This document shows, one piece after another, positions 22,216 to 34,700 of a DNA stretch of 64,000 nt (its first letter is position 1; every line of letters starts with the position of its first letter). The notes under the pieces were generated by a model. The model did no database searches. It worked only from the letters and a program-made list of their open reading frames with translations, and was not told the origin of the DNA. The position numbers and the translations under genes were made by a program. This DNA comes from Epiperipatus broadwayi (Eukaryota > Onychophora > Udeonychophora > Euonychophora > Peripatidae): contig JAQFVV010000043.1 of the NCBI GenBank assembly GCA_028023455.1, positions 1,613,483-1,677,482 on the forward strand, given 5' to 3'.

Positions 22216-22774
22216 GTATAGCTTCTACATAATAGAATGACAGTAAGTATTATTACAAGTGGAAAATCAGGCATTTGAAATGAAAACTTATCTTAAATAA
22301 GGATATGTATTTGCTCTGACATTATATTAAATTTTTATGACTATAAGCTTTAGAACTATATGTGTCTACATGAATCAGATGACCAAGATATAATACAGGC
22401 TTCATAGTTGAATTTTCAACTTGAATAGATTAAAAGGCAAAAACAATATTTTCTTGTATTCTGGATTTACAATTTCCTTACTTCTATTGCCATTTTGTTA
22501 ACTCAATACATGATCTTCAGTATACATTCAATGTTTTAAATGCATTATAGATTTTGTTTTCCAAATCAATGCTTAAAAAAAAAATTCTTTGTCAATCAGT
22601 GATGGAGGGAAATTTTTCAATTTTTTTTTTAAGCTCGGAAGATTATCAACTTGAAAAGCTAAGCTAATTTAAATTAGTAGCAAGGCTGCCACCATCTGTT
22701 GCTGTTTTTAATAAGTTAAAAGAATAGAAGTATTTAATCTAAAGTGGAAAAATAATTACAATAAGTTATATAGC

Positions 22775-23270
22775 TAATTATTGTAATTAGGAAGCGTACC
22801 AATAGCTTAAACAAGCTCTTATTGATAAGTGCAGTAAAAGAAAAATATTTAAAATCTCTATTTAGAATATTCCTATCTCCAGACCAATATATTTTCGAGC
22901 TTTTGGCTCACTTGTCAGAAGCTAGAACATTCAGATACTAGATCTAAAATATCAACTCAAAACTCAGCACTTATTTAATATGTAACTATTGAGTAGAAAA
23001 TCTGAAAATTTCAGATATAAAAATGTCTCTAAATCCAACTATTTAACTCAAATAGCTATATGGGACTGAACCAAATTTAGATCTAACATACATTAATTGC
23101 TTTAGCATCGCCAAAGCCTTAAAGAAAAAATTATAATAATCAATAAAACAAATCAAATATTGTGTGACATTGCTTTTATAAGCTTGTATTTACAAATATG
23201 TAATATAGTGAGTCTACCAATAGCTCAAACAAGTTCTTATTGATAAGTGCTTTATTGATTATTAGCTAAT
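22775..23270. repeat. family B repeat, two partial copies
   Basis: The block 22790-22945 contains 'accaatagcttaaacaagctcttattgataagtgc', 'tatctccagaccaatatattttcgagcttttggctcacttgtcag'. It shares this order with the palindrome at 35290-35660 ('gctaatagctctaaacaaac', 'tatccccagaccagttttgagctatggctctcttcagtga'). A second partial copy (caatagctcaaacaagttcttattgataagtgc) lies at 23218-23250. The 'ccagaccagtttxgagctxxxggctctcttcagtga' part is cognate with the hammerhead-like part of the R1 family. Confidence 0.55.
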
Positions 23271-23279
23271 TGTTGTATA

Positions 23280-24460
23280 GAAGACTTGGATATATACTCC
23301 ATAAAATTTTAAAAATCAAATGGCAGGATTATAAAACCAACAATGTTTCTCATCTTGCTAAATATGATACTGTATAGTTCATTATATGTACATTATAAAG
23401 ATTATCTCAAAACATTTTGAAAAAGTGAATATGTACTTTCAGTGGAAAAATATGAAAGAATATAGAATATATTGAATAGACAAAATATTGAAGTAGTTCA
23501 ACAAGAAAAGTTCTCTGCATAAATTAAAAGAGTATTGTAAAATAAACAAATAAAGGATTAGTATGTTTTATATATAGATTAGCAATTCACAAATTGATTT
23601 GTAGTCATTGCAAAGCTTAATCTTTTTCTATTGGAATAGCCACATTCACGAGAGATAGCTATTGATGAAATGTTAGTAGAATTAAGAAGTCGGGTAATCC
23701 TCATTATACCTTTCCTAAATGCACATACTGTCAAATTCAAATTATTCTCTCATTCTAATTAAATTACATACATATGCAGATGCCTTCTATTTAGGTGTAT
23801 TCACCTATCTGGACTTTCAAAGGACAAAATTTTTATGATGTAATTAAAATTATCTTAGCATAACAAATGTATATAATAGTAAACAATTATTTTTTTTAAA
23901 GTAAAATTTGTAACATTAAAGTTGTCAGTTCATGAGAATTCAAAATACCGGTATAACTGCAATTAGCAGCAATGCTCTTAATAGTTTTGAACTTAGAACT
24001 GTTACCTGATCTTAAGAGCGAACATATACATTTTTTATTATCGAAATAAAACAACTTTGCCATACTTACATTTAAAATTATTAAAAAAAAAACAACTTCA
24101 ATCATATTAAAAACAAACATAAAACACTAATATACAAAACACAATCAGATTAGTCAAAAAATTGAACTATTACTTGGATTTAAAATATTAATATAAATTA
24201 GTTTGAAATATATACTTTTTATATATATATATAAAAGATTAAATGCAGTGAGGATATTCAATTCCAATAGATTGTATAATCAAGTTTAACATATTCAAGG
24301 TCGCATTTAGAATAATTTTCTACCAATTTTTTGACAAAAGCATTCTCATTTTTATTATAAATATTTTAAATTATAAATTGTCTAGCTGTTTAAAAGAAAA
24401 AAAATTTTTAAAAAAAGAGCAGCATTTTAGAGCTATTTTATTAGAAGAAAACTTACTATA
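23280..24460. other. AT-rich stretch, no gene recognised
   Basis: Nothing assignable. A minus-strand open frame at 23896-24120 (74 codons) has a slightly protein-like C-terminal half but no family resemblance and no convincing splice context. Confidence 0.35.
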
Positions 24461-24469
24461 ACTTCACAA

Positions 24470-24720
24470 ATTACGAATATGGCGGCTGCTACATACAAAT
24501 CTCGTTCTACAATTATTACTATTCGTTAATTTGATTAAATTTATTTCTGCTTGTTTTTTTATTTGTTTAACGAAAAATTAAAAAAATAATCCAACTGCTT
24601 TACGCTTTTTAAGATAAAACGAAAAATTGCTTATTATATTGAAATTGGGATGTCAGCAAAATTAAACGTCATCGTAATAGATGTTTACGATGACGTTTAC
24701 CGTCATGTGGATCTATATCC
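24470..24720. promoter_or_regulatory. candidate promoter: YY1-like site and CRE-like hairpin
   Basis: ATATGGCGGCTGC at about 24478-24490 matches the core of YY1-type promoter sites (AAnATGGCGGC). About 180 bases later a 14-bp perfect inverted repeat AAACGTCATCGTAA (24664-24677) / TTACGATGACGTTT (24685-24698) carries a CRE half-site TGACGT in each arm, and a further CGTCATG follows. Clustering of such motifs in AT-rich DNA suggests a regulatory region. SYS1 begins with a spliced leader-side exon (acceptor at 31752), so its untranslated first exon lies somewhere upstream. This cluster is one candidate, unproven. Confidence 0.3.
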
Positions 24721-25435
24721 ATTTTTACTATCATTAATGAATGAGGCTTTTTTTTTCATTTGTATTAAGTTAATTTTTTTCGTTGTAGCTATAATCATGA
24801 GTACGATGATTAATATGTTTGTTATGTAATCCATGATATGTTTGTCCGGCTAAAACATTTCATTTTCATATGTTAGACAACTTACTAGTATGTTCTAGGA
24901 AATTAACTAGGTAAATTTTTCGCTTCTGTATTCGTCATAATTCCTTAAACCAAAAAAGAAATATATATTTGTTTGCTTTTACTTTAACGTTTATTCATAT
25001 TTACTAATTACTGTTGAATCTCTTTTTTGTAATTTTTTTTTTTTTCTTTTGAAAATTGTCATTAATTTTTGAGAATATGTTATAAAAAGTAAGATCGTAG
25101 ATATTTTTTTTAAAAAGTAGAGCCGTATTGTATAGTCTAATCACTCAAAAATTACTTGCTCAACCGGCTTTTAGGCTTGAGAAGACGTTGACATTATTGG
25201 TTTTTAATACAGCAAAATTACCTCAACGCAGCCAAATTGGACGATTTTTTTTTCCATATTCTAAGAACTGCAAAATTCCGCTGAAAAGTGCCAGCCTTAT
25301 TTACAATAATTGACATCTAATGTAATCATGATAAGCTTATTCGATTGACTATGTTCTTAGGAAAATGGATACACCAGAACATTTTATTGTCCTTATATAT
25401 TTAAATAGATTATAGTGAAACTTATTTTTTCACTT

Positions 25436-25600
25436 GTCTTTGGTCATAAGTTTATGATCACATCCCTCCACAAGGTATTAAAAGCAGATAGAAACTTCCC
25501 CACTTTGTGTAAGAATAGTGTAGAGAAAATTACAGAAATATTAATGGATAATTGCTAGTCTAATGAATGATTAATAAAAATTATTAATACTGTGTCATAT
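25436..25600 (+). repeat. family C MITE-like repeat, single copy
   Basis: The words tttatgatcacatccctccacaagg, 'ttaaaagcagatagaaac', 'agaatagtgtagagaaaattac', 'ctagtctaatgaatgattaataaaaattattaat' recur at 42690-42925 (there as an inverted pair) and 43120-43290. There is no coding capacity. The shared end 'taatgaatgxxtaataaaaattatta' marks one boundary. Confidence 0.6.
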
Positions 25601-25639
25601 TGACAAAAAAAGTTTTATATGATCAATCTACCTACTGAA

Positions 25640-26060
25640 CATGTATGCTAAGAAAAGTCAGGTTGGATGAAGGCAAATATGGATACATGTTTATTGAAAG
25701 AAGTACTATTTTTAATATATACTGATAACATACTTCTAGCAGAAAATACAAAGGATTTCAAGACTTTCTTTAAGAAAGTTAAAGAACAGGATGAAAAGAT
25801 GGAATTATAATTAAATATGAAAAAAGGTTTTAATGATAAGGTTACCATCTGGCTTAATCGATAATGAAAACTTCAGATTTGTTACAGATTAACATTGGAT
25901 AGAATTATAACGAAAAATTTGAAAAAGATTTTTAGATGTAGGACTATCTTTAAAAACAAATTGGAAGTGTTTACTTTGTTTGTTTTTTGTGATTTATTAT
26001 GGATTAAGATATTAGAGAAAATCATGATTAGCAAAGATTTGATCTGAACTCTTATTTGAA
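25640..26060 (+). pseudogene. LINE reverse transcriptase relic (motif C region)
   Basis: A plus-strand frame gives NIYTDNILLAENTKDFKTFF then KKVKEQDEKMEL and LNMKKGF. This matches the non-LTR reverse transcriptase block YADDxxLLAENxEDLQxLLxKVxExxxKMGLxxNxKKTK. The catalytic YADD is YTDN here. Further downstream, with a frameshift, LDRIITKNLKKIFRCRTIFK resembles the thumb region. The remainder of the LINE is absent. Confidence 0.6.
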
Positions 26061-26894
26061 GTTCTAAATTCTTATTTGAAGTATCAATGACTACATTAAA
26101 AATAGTAATGCCATCATATGGGATGATCCAATTTATTAGAAAAATGCATAGTATTCAATAAGATGCTTGAAAAAAAAAGGACCAACAATAAAGAATATTG
26201 ATTTTTATTATTACAATAATGACTGGTCATTTGAGAAATGTGAAAAACCAATCATAATAAATTTATTTGGAAAAATATTAATTATATGATTGCCAAAAGT
26301 CAATGACGACTATTACTATCCTTATATTAAGAGATTTATTTCATTATTTCACTTTCTATTTGGAAATGTATAATGTGAAAGTCTTTACTATTTTATAACA
26401 TAGTTCATTAAAGTTATGATAATTCTAATAAAATATGTTGAACGTTTGGTAATTAGTCCTTGCTAAGTTATTTATTGTACTCTTAAATTTATGGAAACGT
26501 ATAACATGATATACATCTCTATAGCAAGAAATGAATTATTACATTTAAAATAACAGTAATATATTTACAACATACTTTAAGGACTACTTTTCTTCACAGC
26601 TTCAGAGAGCCCTCTGTTGTAAGTTTGAGTATTCAGTGGATTTCAAATGCTAGGACTATTACATTTACTTCTGGAGATTGATTTGTGATTTATAGTGTTT
26701 CATCATGGGTGATTTGTGGATCTTACATCAAACCATTATTTTTTACTTTTTTTAAATATGTTTACCTTGAAATTCAAAATAGTCTAAGGGTTTGAATTCA
26801 AGCAAAATTGCTTATTTGCATCAATCTACAACTAAACCAATAATTACATATTGCATTGCCTGAAGGCTTGTGATGATGATATATAAGATGTGGT

Positions 26895-27090
26895 AATATG
26901 GACTATTTCCATCATCTTTCGATAAATGTTGAATGTATAGAAAATTTTAAACTTTTAATTACTAACGTGTGTTATCTATTTGCATGTTATTACTAACAAG
27001 TTGTTTGTATTTGAAAAGTTTGAATAAAGTTTAAAAATTTCTATACATTCAACATTTATTGACAGATGATGGAAATAGTCCAACGTATTA
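26895..27090. repeat. inverted repeat with ~55-bp arms
   Basis: Left arm 'tggactatttccatcat...gataaatgttgaatgtatagaaa' (26899-26945) pairs with right arm 'tttctatacattcaacatttat...atgatggaaatagtcca' (27038-27082). The loop is about 90 bp. This is a small non-coding foldback element. Confidence 0.65.
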
Positions 27091-27454
27091 TCGCATATTG
27101 CATTGATTTTAATAAATGCTTTTGACCATTTGGCAGAATAGTTTATTAAAACACAGCATCACATCTTTTTCTCTGTTTACGTTTTGTAATTTTATTTGAA
27201 AAAACTGCAAAATAATCTAAGCTGTGTAGCTAATAATTAACATGTGGTCATTGTTGATGATCGTAGATGATTTTTAATTAATTTAAAATTTGAAAAAATA
27301 TTTCAGTTTTGCCAACTCTTAAAGAATAATAACTTGTATTCATAAAATTGTTGTGAAATTAGAATATATTTCTATTAATTTTGAATATACTAGTATTTTT
27401 AAATCATATTAAAGTCCATTTTTTAGTGTGATGCATTAATAAACATAAATTTTT

Positions 27455-28490
27455 ATAATATAGGGTATATGAGCACAGACTTTCACATGACCCTCCACTC
27501 TATCTAATAACACTGATACACTCAAGCACATATATGCGGAAAAGATAAATAATCACCAATATACGTACTTTAATGGACAAGCTTCAATCTACTCCACACT
27601 CCAACTCTTCAACCGTCCATCCAATTGAAAATCTGATGATGAAATGCTCAAAGGCCACCCTGAGGCCGAGATTCTCCTCACACCCATGTAGACCTAAGGT
27701 CAATCTGACCCCTCATGTACAGGACATAATCCATGTAATACATATACAATGCATGGTCAGACATCTCGACTATATAATATATAGGGTATATGAGCACAGA
27801 CTTTCACATGACCCACCACTCTCCACTCTATCTAATAACACTGATACACTCAAGCACATATATGCTGAAAAGATAAATAATCACCAATATACGTATTTCA
27901 TGCTAAACCAGCAATCATCAGTTGGTCCAGATTATCATCTCTACACATATATGCCATAAGTGTTCAGATATATATTAAGATAGACAATCTTAATACTTTA
28001 ATGGACAGGCTTCAATCTACTCCAACTCTTCAACCATCCATGCAATTGAAAATCTGATGATGGAATGCTCAAAGGCCACCCTGAGGCTGAGATTCTCTTC
28101 ACACCCATGTTGACCTAAGGTCAATCTGACCCCTCATGTACAGGACATAATCCATTTAATACATATACAATGCATGGGCAGACATCTCGACTATGTAATA
28201 TATAGGGTATATGAGCACAGTCTTTCACATGACCCACCACTCTCCACTCTATCTAATAACACTGATACACTCAAGCACATATATGCTGAAAAGATAAATA
28301 ATCACCAATATACGTATTTCACGCTAAACCAGCAATCATCAGTTGGTCCAGACTATCATCTCCCACACATATATACTATAAGTGCTCAGATATTTATTAA
28401 GATAGACAATCTTTATACTTTAATGGACAGGCTCCCAATCTACTACACACCCCAACTCTTCAACCGTCCATCCATAGGATTTCAATTTTT
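27455..28490 (+). repeat. tandem array, ~421-bp unit, about 2.5 copies
   Basis: Units begin at 'tatagggtatatgagcacaga' near 27462, 27781 and 28201. The second-to-third spacing is about 421 bp. The first unit lacks about 100 internal bases ('tgctaaaccagcaatcatcagttggtccaga...'). Apparent ORFs of 128 and 113 codons come from the repeat and have no family resemblance. A diverged unit lies at 35745-36250 and a reversed fragment at about 43035-43110. The units are similar enough to suggest fairly recent amplification. Confidence 0.8.
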
Positions 28491-29675
28491 CAGATTTGCT
28501 TTTCAAAGCTGTTGAAGTTATATTTCCTAAAGTATATTTAAAATTTTTTTTAATTTTTACAAATTAAATCCCAATATATTCTGACTTATTTTATAATCAA
28601 AATTTTTTTTTTTTTTGGGTGGGGGGGGGGGTATTTTTTATTGAATGCTTTAGTTGCAAAATTTATAACTGTTGTAAATATAAAAATCCATTTTTTCTCA
28701 TATTCCATGCATTGTCAAATGTTTTTATTTATTTTTAGCAAAATAATTTTAGTATGATTAACTTTTGTTTGTGTTTTTTTTAATTCTTTGTTGTAAACTT
28801 TTTCTTTAATATAGTTCACCAAATTGATATCCGATCAGTCGTAGTGTTTCGATATTTTTTTCTTGTGTGGTTTCAAAGTCTTTTTCTATTGATAAGTTTA
28901 GTAAATATATTTTCTGTCTATTGATGCACAATAAAAAAGTATATAACAGTTGGATTATAGTAAAAAATGATGCTGATTTATGTTATTTAATTGTAACATT
29001 TACAGTAAATTAAAAGATTGGGTTATATATGGAAGAAAATTTACAGGGATTTAAATTTAATAAATGTTTATATACTTATTTTTTTATGCATACTTATGGC
29101 ATTATCATGGGATGAGTAGAATACCTTTTATCCATAGCCCATTCTGCAAGTAGCATGCATTTGCATGTGAAAATAGTATCTTCATTTGGAAATTAGACTT
29201 CATCTTATAAATGAATCCTTGGATGATAACAATAACAAAGTTCCTGTTAATTTTTTTTCTGGATCCAAACGTAAAACCAGTTGAATTTGATCTTTCTAGA
29301 TATTACTGAAATCTTATTAACTGATTCAGGACAAGACAGCTCATGTTATTTCATTCACCTGACCTATATAGATGTGAGTAAACAGAAACCATGAACCATA
29401 TAGTTAATGTTTAATAAAACCACAAGTGATTCTATTTCCTGCCTGGAATTTCTTCATATTCCGTTTATGATATTTTGTTAATCGTTGAATTGTCTAATAA
29501 AAAAAAACCACTCCATTGAATAAATAAAATAAGAAAAACATGGAGTAGCTCTAATCTTAACATATATTAAATTTATTTCAAGATTGTAGCTTGATAGTAA
29601 AAGGAAGTAAAAGATAGTTGCTGAAAAATGTTGCATTAGATCTAAGAAATAAGTACGCAGTAGATCCATATCCAA
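28491..29675. other. AT-rich stretch, no gene recognised
   Basis: Contains a T-run joined to a G-run (28607-28631) and nothing assignable. Confidence 0.4.
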
Positions 29676-29735
29676 AACTGTTTGCTGATGAAAGCCACAA
29701 TCTAAAAACTAATCTGGGAATATGAATAGGATTTA
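29676..29735 (+). repeat. R1-family fragment with hammerhead-like core
   Basis: CTGATGA at 29685-29691 is followed by AAGCCACAATCT, AAAA (GAAA in the other copies), CTAATCTGGGAATATG and AATAGG. This is the same string order as the R1 hammerhead-like segment on the plus strand, but the stems are eroded. No other R1 sequence is recognisable on either side. Confidence 0.5.
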
Positions 29736-29814
29736 TTAATATTAAAATTTAATAGCTTTAGTGCGAGAGTTCGTAAATTTGGGTGCTAGAAGACCAGAAG
29801 TGAAATGTCGCATC

Positions 29815-29925
29815 TAAGTGCATAGTCTTAAGATTATAGCCTTAATATATATTACTTAGGTAATGAGTATGCGCTTAACAAATTATTAATTATAACCTTA
29901 GGTTCCAAAGTCTGACTATCTTTGT
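29815..29925 (+). repeat. family D end fragment
   Basis: Words 'gtgcatagtcttaagattatagccttaatatatattac', 'atgcgcttaacaaattattaattataacctta' match the terminal repeats and adjacent sequence of the family D elements at 49790-50165 and 61190-61575. Confidence 0.45.
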
Positions 29926-30002
29926 ACTGAACCTTGTGGGATAGAGATTTAATAAGTATTCCCATCTAAACTATTAATTTCTCAAGCTCACATTAGATGG
30001 CA

Positions 30003-30900
30003 GGACTGGAATAGGACAGCAAGGGAGGCAATTCAAGGAGAAATGGGATGGTCAAGCTTTTATGCGAGAGATGCAAAAAGTAAAATGAAAATATTTAGTA
30101 GATTGCAGTTTATGGATAATAAAAGAATAGCCAAAATAGTATTTAATTGGGTTACGAGTAAAGGGCAGGCAACAAGATGGGTGAGAAAGGTAATGTGATA
30201 TGCAAAAAATTTGGATAAAGAATTTATATCAGTATATTTGTACAAAAGATGGGATGGTTGTGTTAGAAGGATTGTTGAGTATTATAGTGGTAAGGAATGG
30301 GATAAAAGAATAGATTCATTAATAAAGAATAGGGAATTAGAGTGATGGAGAACTAGTATGGAGAGTAAAAAGAGTGTAAATATATATAGAAGTAAACAGA
30401 ACATTAGGTGTGAGTTAATTTATGATAATAGCAAGGAAGGTAGCTTGTTGTTTAAGGCTTGAACAGGATCTTTAGCAACAAGAGAATATACGTGTAAATG
30501 GAAAAATATGGGTGATTTAGTCTGTAAATTGTGTAAGGAAAAAATAGAAAATATTAGGCATCTGTTAATTGAATGTAAATGCTTGAAAACAGAAAGGTAC
30601 AAATAATGAAGTTATGGAAGAATAAATATGAAAAAAGTGATTATACAGAAAGTGGGTTATTGGTTTTTATGCTAGGTTTGGAAAAAGATAAGGGGAGTTT
30701 ATTTATAAAGACCATAGAGTTGACAAAGATTATGTTGTGGAAATGGGATAGTGGAGAATGGAAGTAAAGTGGACAACAGGTTTCTCTTGGCATAGTTTCT
30801 GAGAGATTCCTGACTCTGTTTAAGGAGAAGTCACAGTCCATCACATTACATTTGGTACTTAAGTTAAAATGTGGACTCAAGTAATAGTCCTTTTGAATTT
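30003..30900 (+). pseudogene. LINE C-terminal region with zinc knuckle, copy 1
   Basis: With stops and frameshifts the plus strand encodes TAREAIQGEMGWSSFYARDA, SRLQFMDNKRIAKIVFN, the segment LDKEFISVYLYKRWDG, SLLFKA and then CKWKNMGDLVCKLCKEKIEN with RHLLIECKCL. The last part is the C-x2-C...H-x4-C zinc knuckle found at the C-terminus of several non-LTR retrotransposons, preceded by the usual LLFKARxGSLxTxxR-like block. The homologous copy at 62575-63310 starts and ends at equivalent points, so both are probably 5'-truncated LINE insertions. The reverse transcriptase is missing, so the clade cannot be fixed. Confidence 0.65.
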
Positions 30901-31189
30901 TTGATTTAATGAGAAACTTATTGAATCAAAACACTTGAAATATATATATATATATAATTATTTTTTTTAACAATTGATCTGCAGAAATTTTATAAATAAA
31001 ATCATTAATCATCTTTATTCATTTTCAACAATTTTTAAAAATGGTCTGTGAATATATTAAATATTTTTAAAAAGAAAATGAAGGTTATAAGTATTGGCAG
31101 AATTATTATATATTTTTGAAAAATTAAACGTTTTTTATTTATAGAAGATCATGAAAGTATAAATAAAATATTAGCTTATGGTCGATACA

Positions 31190-31562
31190 AGTTTTTTTAC
31201 AGAGGCAAGTTTCCATACAGTAGCGCTACCCAGTGAAGACAAATGGTTGCAGGAAGGTTTATGCATAAAATCCCTATCTAGTGCCTACTCATCCAGTATC
31301 CTCAGACTAGTTTCTAGCTTGTGGCCTTCTTCAGTGAGGAACCTTGAATCTGAGAGCATTGCATCTAGATTTAGTGGTCTCAGATACAAGGCTCCTCACT
31401 AATGAAAGCCACAAGCTAGAAACTAGTCTGGGGATATTGGTTGAGTAGGCACTAGATAGGGATTTTATGCACAACCCTTTCTGCATCCTTTAATTACTCT
31501 GGCTTGCACTGAATGGCGTTACTGTATGGAGTTTTGCCTCTGAAAAATAGCTGTGTAAGCAT
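31190..31562. repeat. R1-family inverted pair 1
   Basis: A plus-oriented R1 (about 31205-31375) is followed directly by a minus-oriented R1 (about 31380-31555), so the pair forms a foldback. Hammerhead-like segments lie at 31285-31341 (minus strand, core CUGAAGA) and 31392-31448 (plus strand, core CUAAUGA, stem II AGC/GCU, GAAA intact, GGTTGAG at the junction instead of GGATGAG). It is adjacent to, and upstream of, SYS1 coding exon 1. Confidence 0.7.
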
Positions 31563-31783
31563 AAAAAATGGTGATCATGTGATGTTTGATGATTTAACAT
31601 GGATTTTTTTTAAAGAATACATTGAATATAGTACTGTTAATGTCAAATAATGTATGTATAAATGAATATAATTTCATTAGTTATAAAACCAAAATAAAGT
31701 TTAAAATTTTTATATATAAATGAATGCTAATAACGTTTTTTTTCTGTTGCAGGAGTTGTCTTTTCTTAATTATTAAATTAATC

Positions 31784-34700
31784 ATGGGTGGACAATTTCG
31801 GAGCTATGTATGGGATCCTATTCTCCTCATTTCTCAAATTGTAGCTATGCAGAGTATTTTCTATATTTTTTTAGGTCTATGGATTGCTTGTATAAGTGCT
31901 ATAGCAGGTTATAATAGATCTTTAGATCTTATGTTCAAGTATGATGTAAGTATGAATGTTATGTATGTATTTTTGTTTGTATATGTGAGAATAATGGATT
32001 GTTTTATTTATTATAAAAATAAATGCTTGCTTTATTGATGCCAAATATTTTTTACACATTTAAATCAATGATTATTTAATTGATAAGCATATACTGACAC
32101 ATTTGATATAAAGTTGAGTTTTTTTTTTTTTTTTTATGTTGATAAATTTTCTCATGTACATATATAAAAGTGAAGTATATAATATGTATATACCATCGAT
32201 AATATGTAAGAGAATATATTCTACCAGAGTATGTAGACAATTGTCAACAATTACAGTAATAAATCTTAATAATATTAGCTATTTTGCTGAGCCAAGCTTT
32301 TCATACAACGTATCTTTGTCGAAACAAGATATACACATGAGAGATTTTTTATTCACTTATTTTTCTTATGTCTATTACTGAAAATTACATCTAAGTATTC
32401 TTTATGTGATAAATTTTCAAAATTAATATGATGAATTTCTAAAATTAATCTTTAAAATATTAATTGAAACAAAAATTATTATTGGACTGTAGATTGAAAT
32501 AAATTAAAAGAAGTCAGAGTTAAATGTGTTTTATATGTCATTTTATTGATTGTTGCTCTTTTCTTCCCCAAAGAAAAACTAGAAATAAATTTGAGCAGCT
32601 AATATGAGCATTACTTGTAAATTATATATTTCTATGGGATAGAACTAACCAAATGATTAGCCAGTAACTGAGTTTTTATATAATAAAGTAACTGATTCTA
32701 CGTTGATTTCAGCGATTTCTTGGATAGAAATTTTATATTTTAGAATTTGTTCAGTTTCTTGCCTTAGGCATTTTAATTTTACATCGATTTCAGTGATTTC
32801 TTGTATAGAAATTTATCGCTTGCATGCTTCTTGGTGGTTCTTGATGGGCACTGCAGTGCCACCTAGCGGCTTAGCACAGCTAATCAACTAGTACCATTTT
32901 TTTGTGTAATAACTTGACTGAAACGTTTCTGCCAAGTCATTACAAGCAATAATGAAAAGGATAACAAAGGATATATTATTTTTTATATAAATTATCAAAA
33001 TTGACTTTTTTAAAATTCCCGTTTCTTGCTTTTGTTCAACCTGTTTATTATTAAAATCCATGTAAAACTATTTTATTCAACATTGTTTGTTATATTCTGG
33101 CAACTCTTGCATATGAAATTGAAAAGTTTTACAATCAAGATGACGGCTGAGTTTAAGATAACTTGTAGGCATGATATAATTTAAGTATTAATAACTGGAA
33201 GTGATCATTAATTAGTAAGATGTAAAATATGTGTTAATGCAAAACTAGAGAAACAAAAAATATTAAGAAAAACAACATTTACAGTTGATATTTCTAATCT
33301 TCAGAAACATTCTAATGAATTTAAATTAGAACTTACAAATCGCTTTCAAGTATTAGTAGATTTTGAACATGATTCAGATTTGAATGAAATTAATTTGAAA
33401 ATAACTGATACACTTTTAAAAACTGTAAGAAAGATAGCTGGTAGAAAAAAGCAGCAATTGACCAATAAAATTTCTACTGAGACTAGAGAATTTATGAAGA
33501 AAAGAAGGAATATGAAGATATGCAAGAATGATGCATTAAAAAGGATTGAATATCTGAATTCTTGTAAAATGGTGCGGAAAAGAGTTGAAAATGATATAAG
33601 AAAGTATAACTGTGAACTAGCAAGAAAAGCTGTAGAAGAAAATAAAAGTCTTAAGAATGTAAAACAACATTTTGGTATTGGTAGGAAATTTATATCTGCA
33701 ATAAGAAAAAAAGATGGAATTATTTATTAAAAAGAGAGATGACAACATGAAATGGGTAGAAGACTTTTATCAAGAATTATATAGTAATAAATAACAAGTA
33801 CCTCATATCTATTACATCTTCTGAATTGCCCAGAATTTTAAATGAAGAGGCATGCAATTAAATGTATGAAGAAGGGAAAGGCTCCAGGTAATGATGGAAT
33901 TATAATTGATATATTAAAAGAAGCAGGTGAAGAAATAGAATTTTTTTTAGCAAAGTTATATACCAAATGTCTAAATGATAAAAGATGTACCAGATGATTG
34001 AGGAATGCAGTAATAATATTAATATTTAAAAAAGGTGATAAAGAAGATATTAGAAATTATAGACCTATCAGCCTTTTATCAGTTTTATACAAAATTTTTA
34101 CCAAGATAATTACAACTCGTCTACAGAGAACATTGGATTTTCACCAACCAAGAGAACAAGCTGGATTTAAAAGTGGCTTTAGTACATATCATATCCAGGT
34201 ATTGAGAGAAGTTATAGAAATGACAAATGAATATGAGTTGCCATTATATTTTGCATTTGTAGATTATGAAAATGCATTTGATTCTATAAACATTTCTTCA
34301 GTGATTAAAGCATTGGATCATCAAGGTATAGATCCAGGATATTGTCATATTTTAAAGAATATTTATAAAAATGCAACAGCAACAATTAGATTACATAATG
34401 ATACTGGGAAAGTCAACATTGAGAAGGGTGTAAGACAAGGTGACTCTATATCTCCAAAACTTTTTACAGCAGTGCTGCAAGAAGTATTTTGTGGATTAAA
34501 ATGGGAAATTAAAGGAGTGAAAGTAAATGGAGATTATTTAAGTCATTTAGATTTTGCAGATGATGTAGTTGTTTTTGCAAATAATGCTTCAGAACTGCAG
34601 GAAATGTTGCAGGAGTTATCAGATGAAAGTAGGACTAAACATAAATATTAAAAAGACTAAAGTAATGTTTAATCAATTTGCTCAAAATATGAAAATAAAG

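Noticed and set aside
27573-28515. 128- and 113-codon open frames
   Set aside because: They are the same tandem repeat read in one frame; no protein family match.
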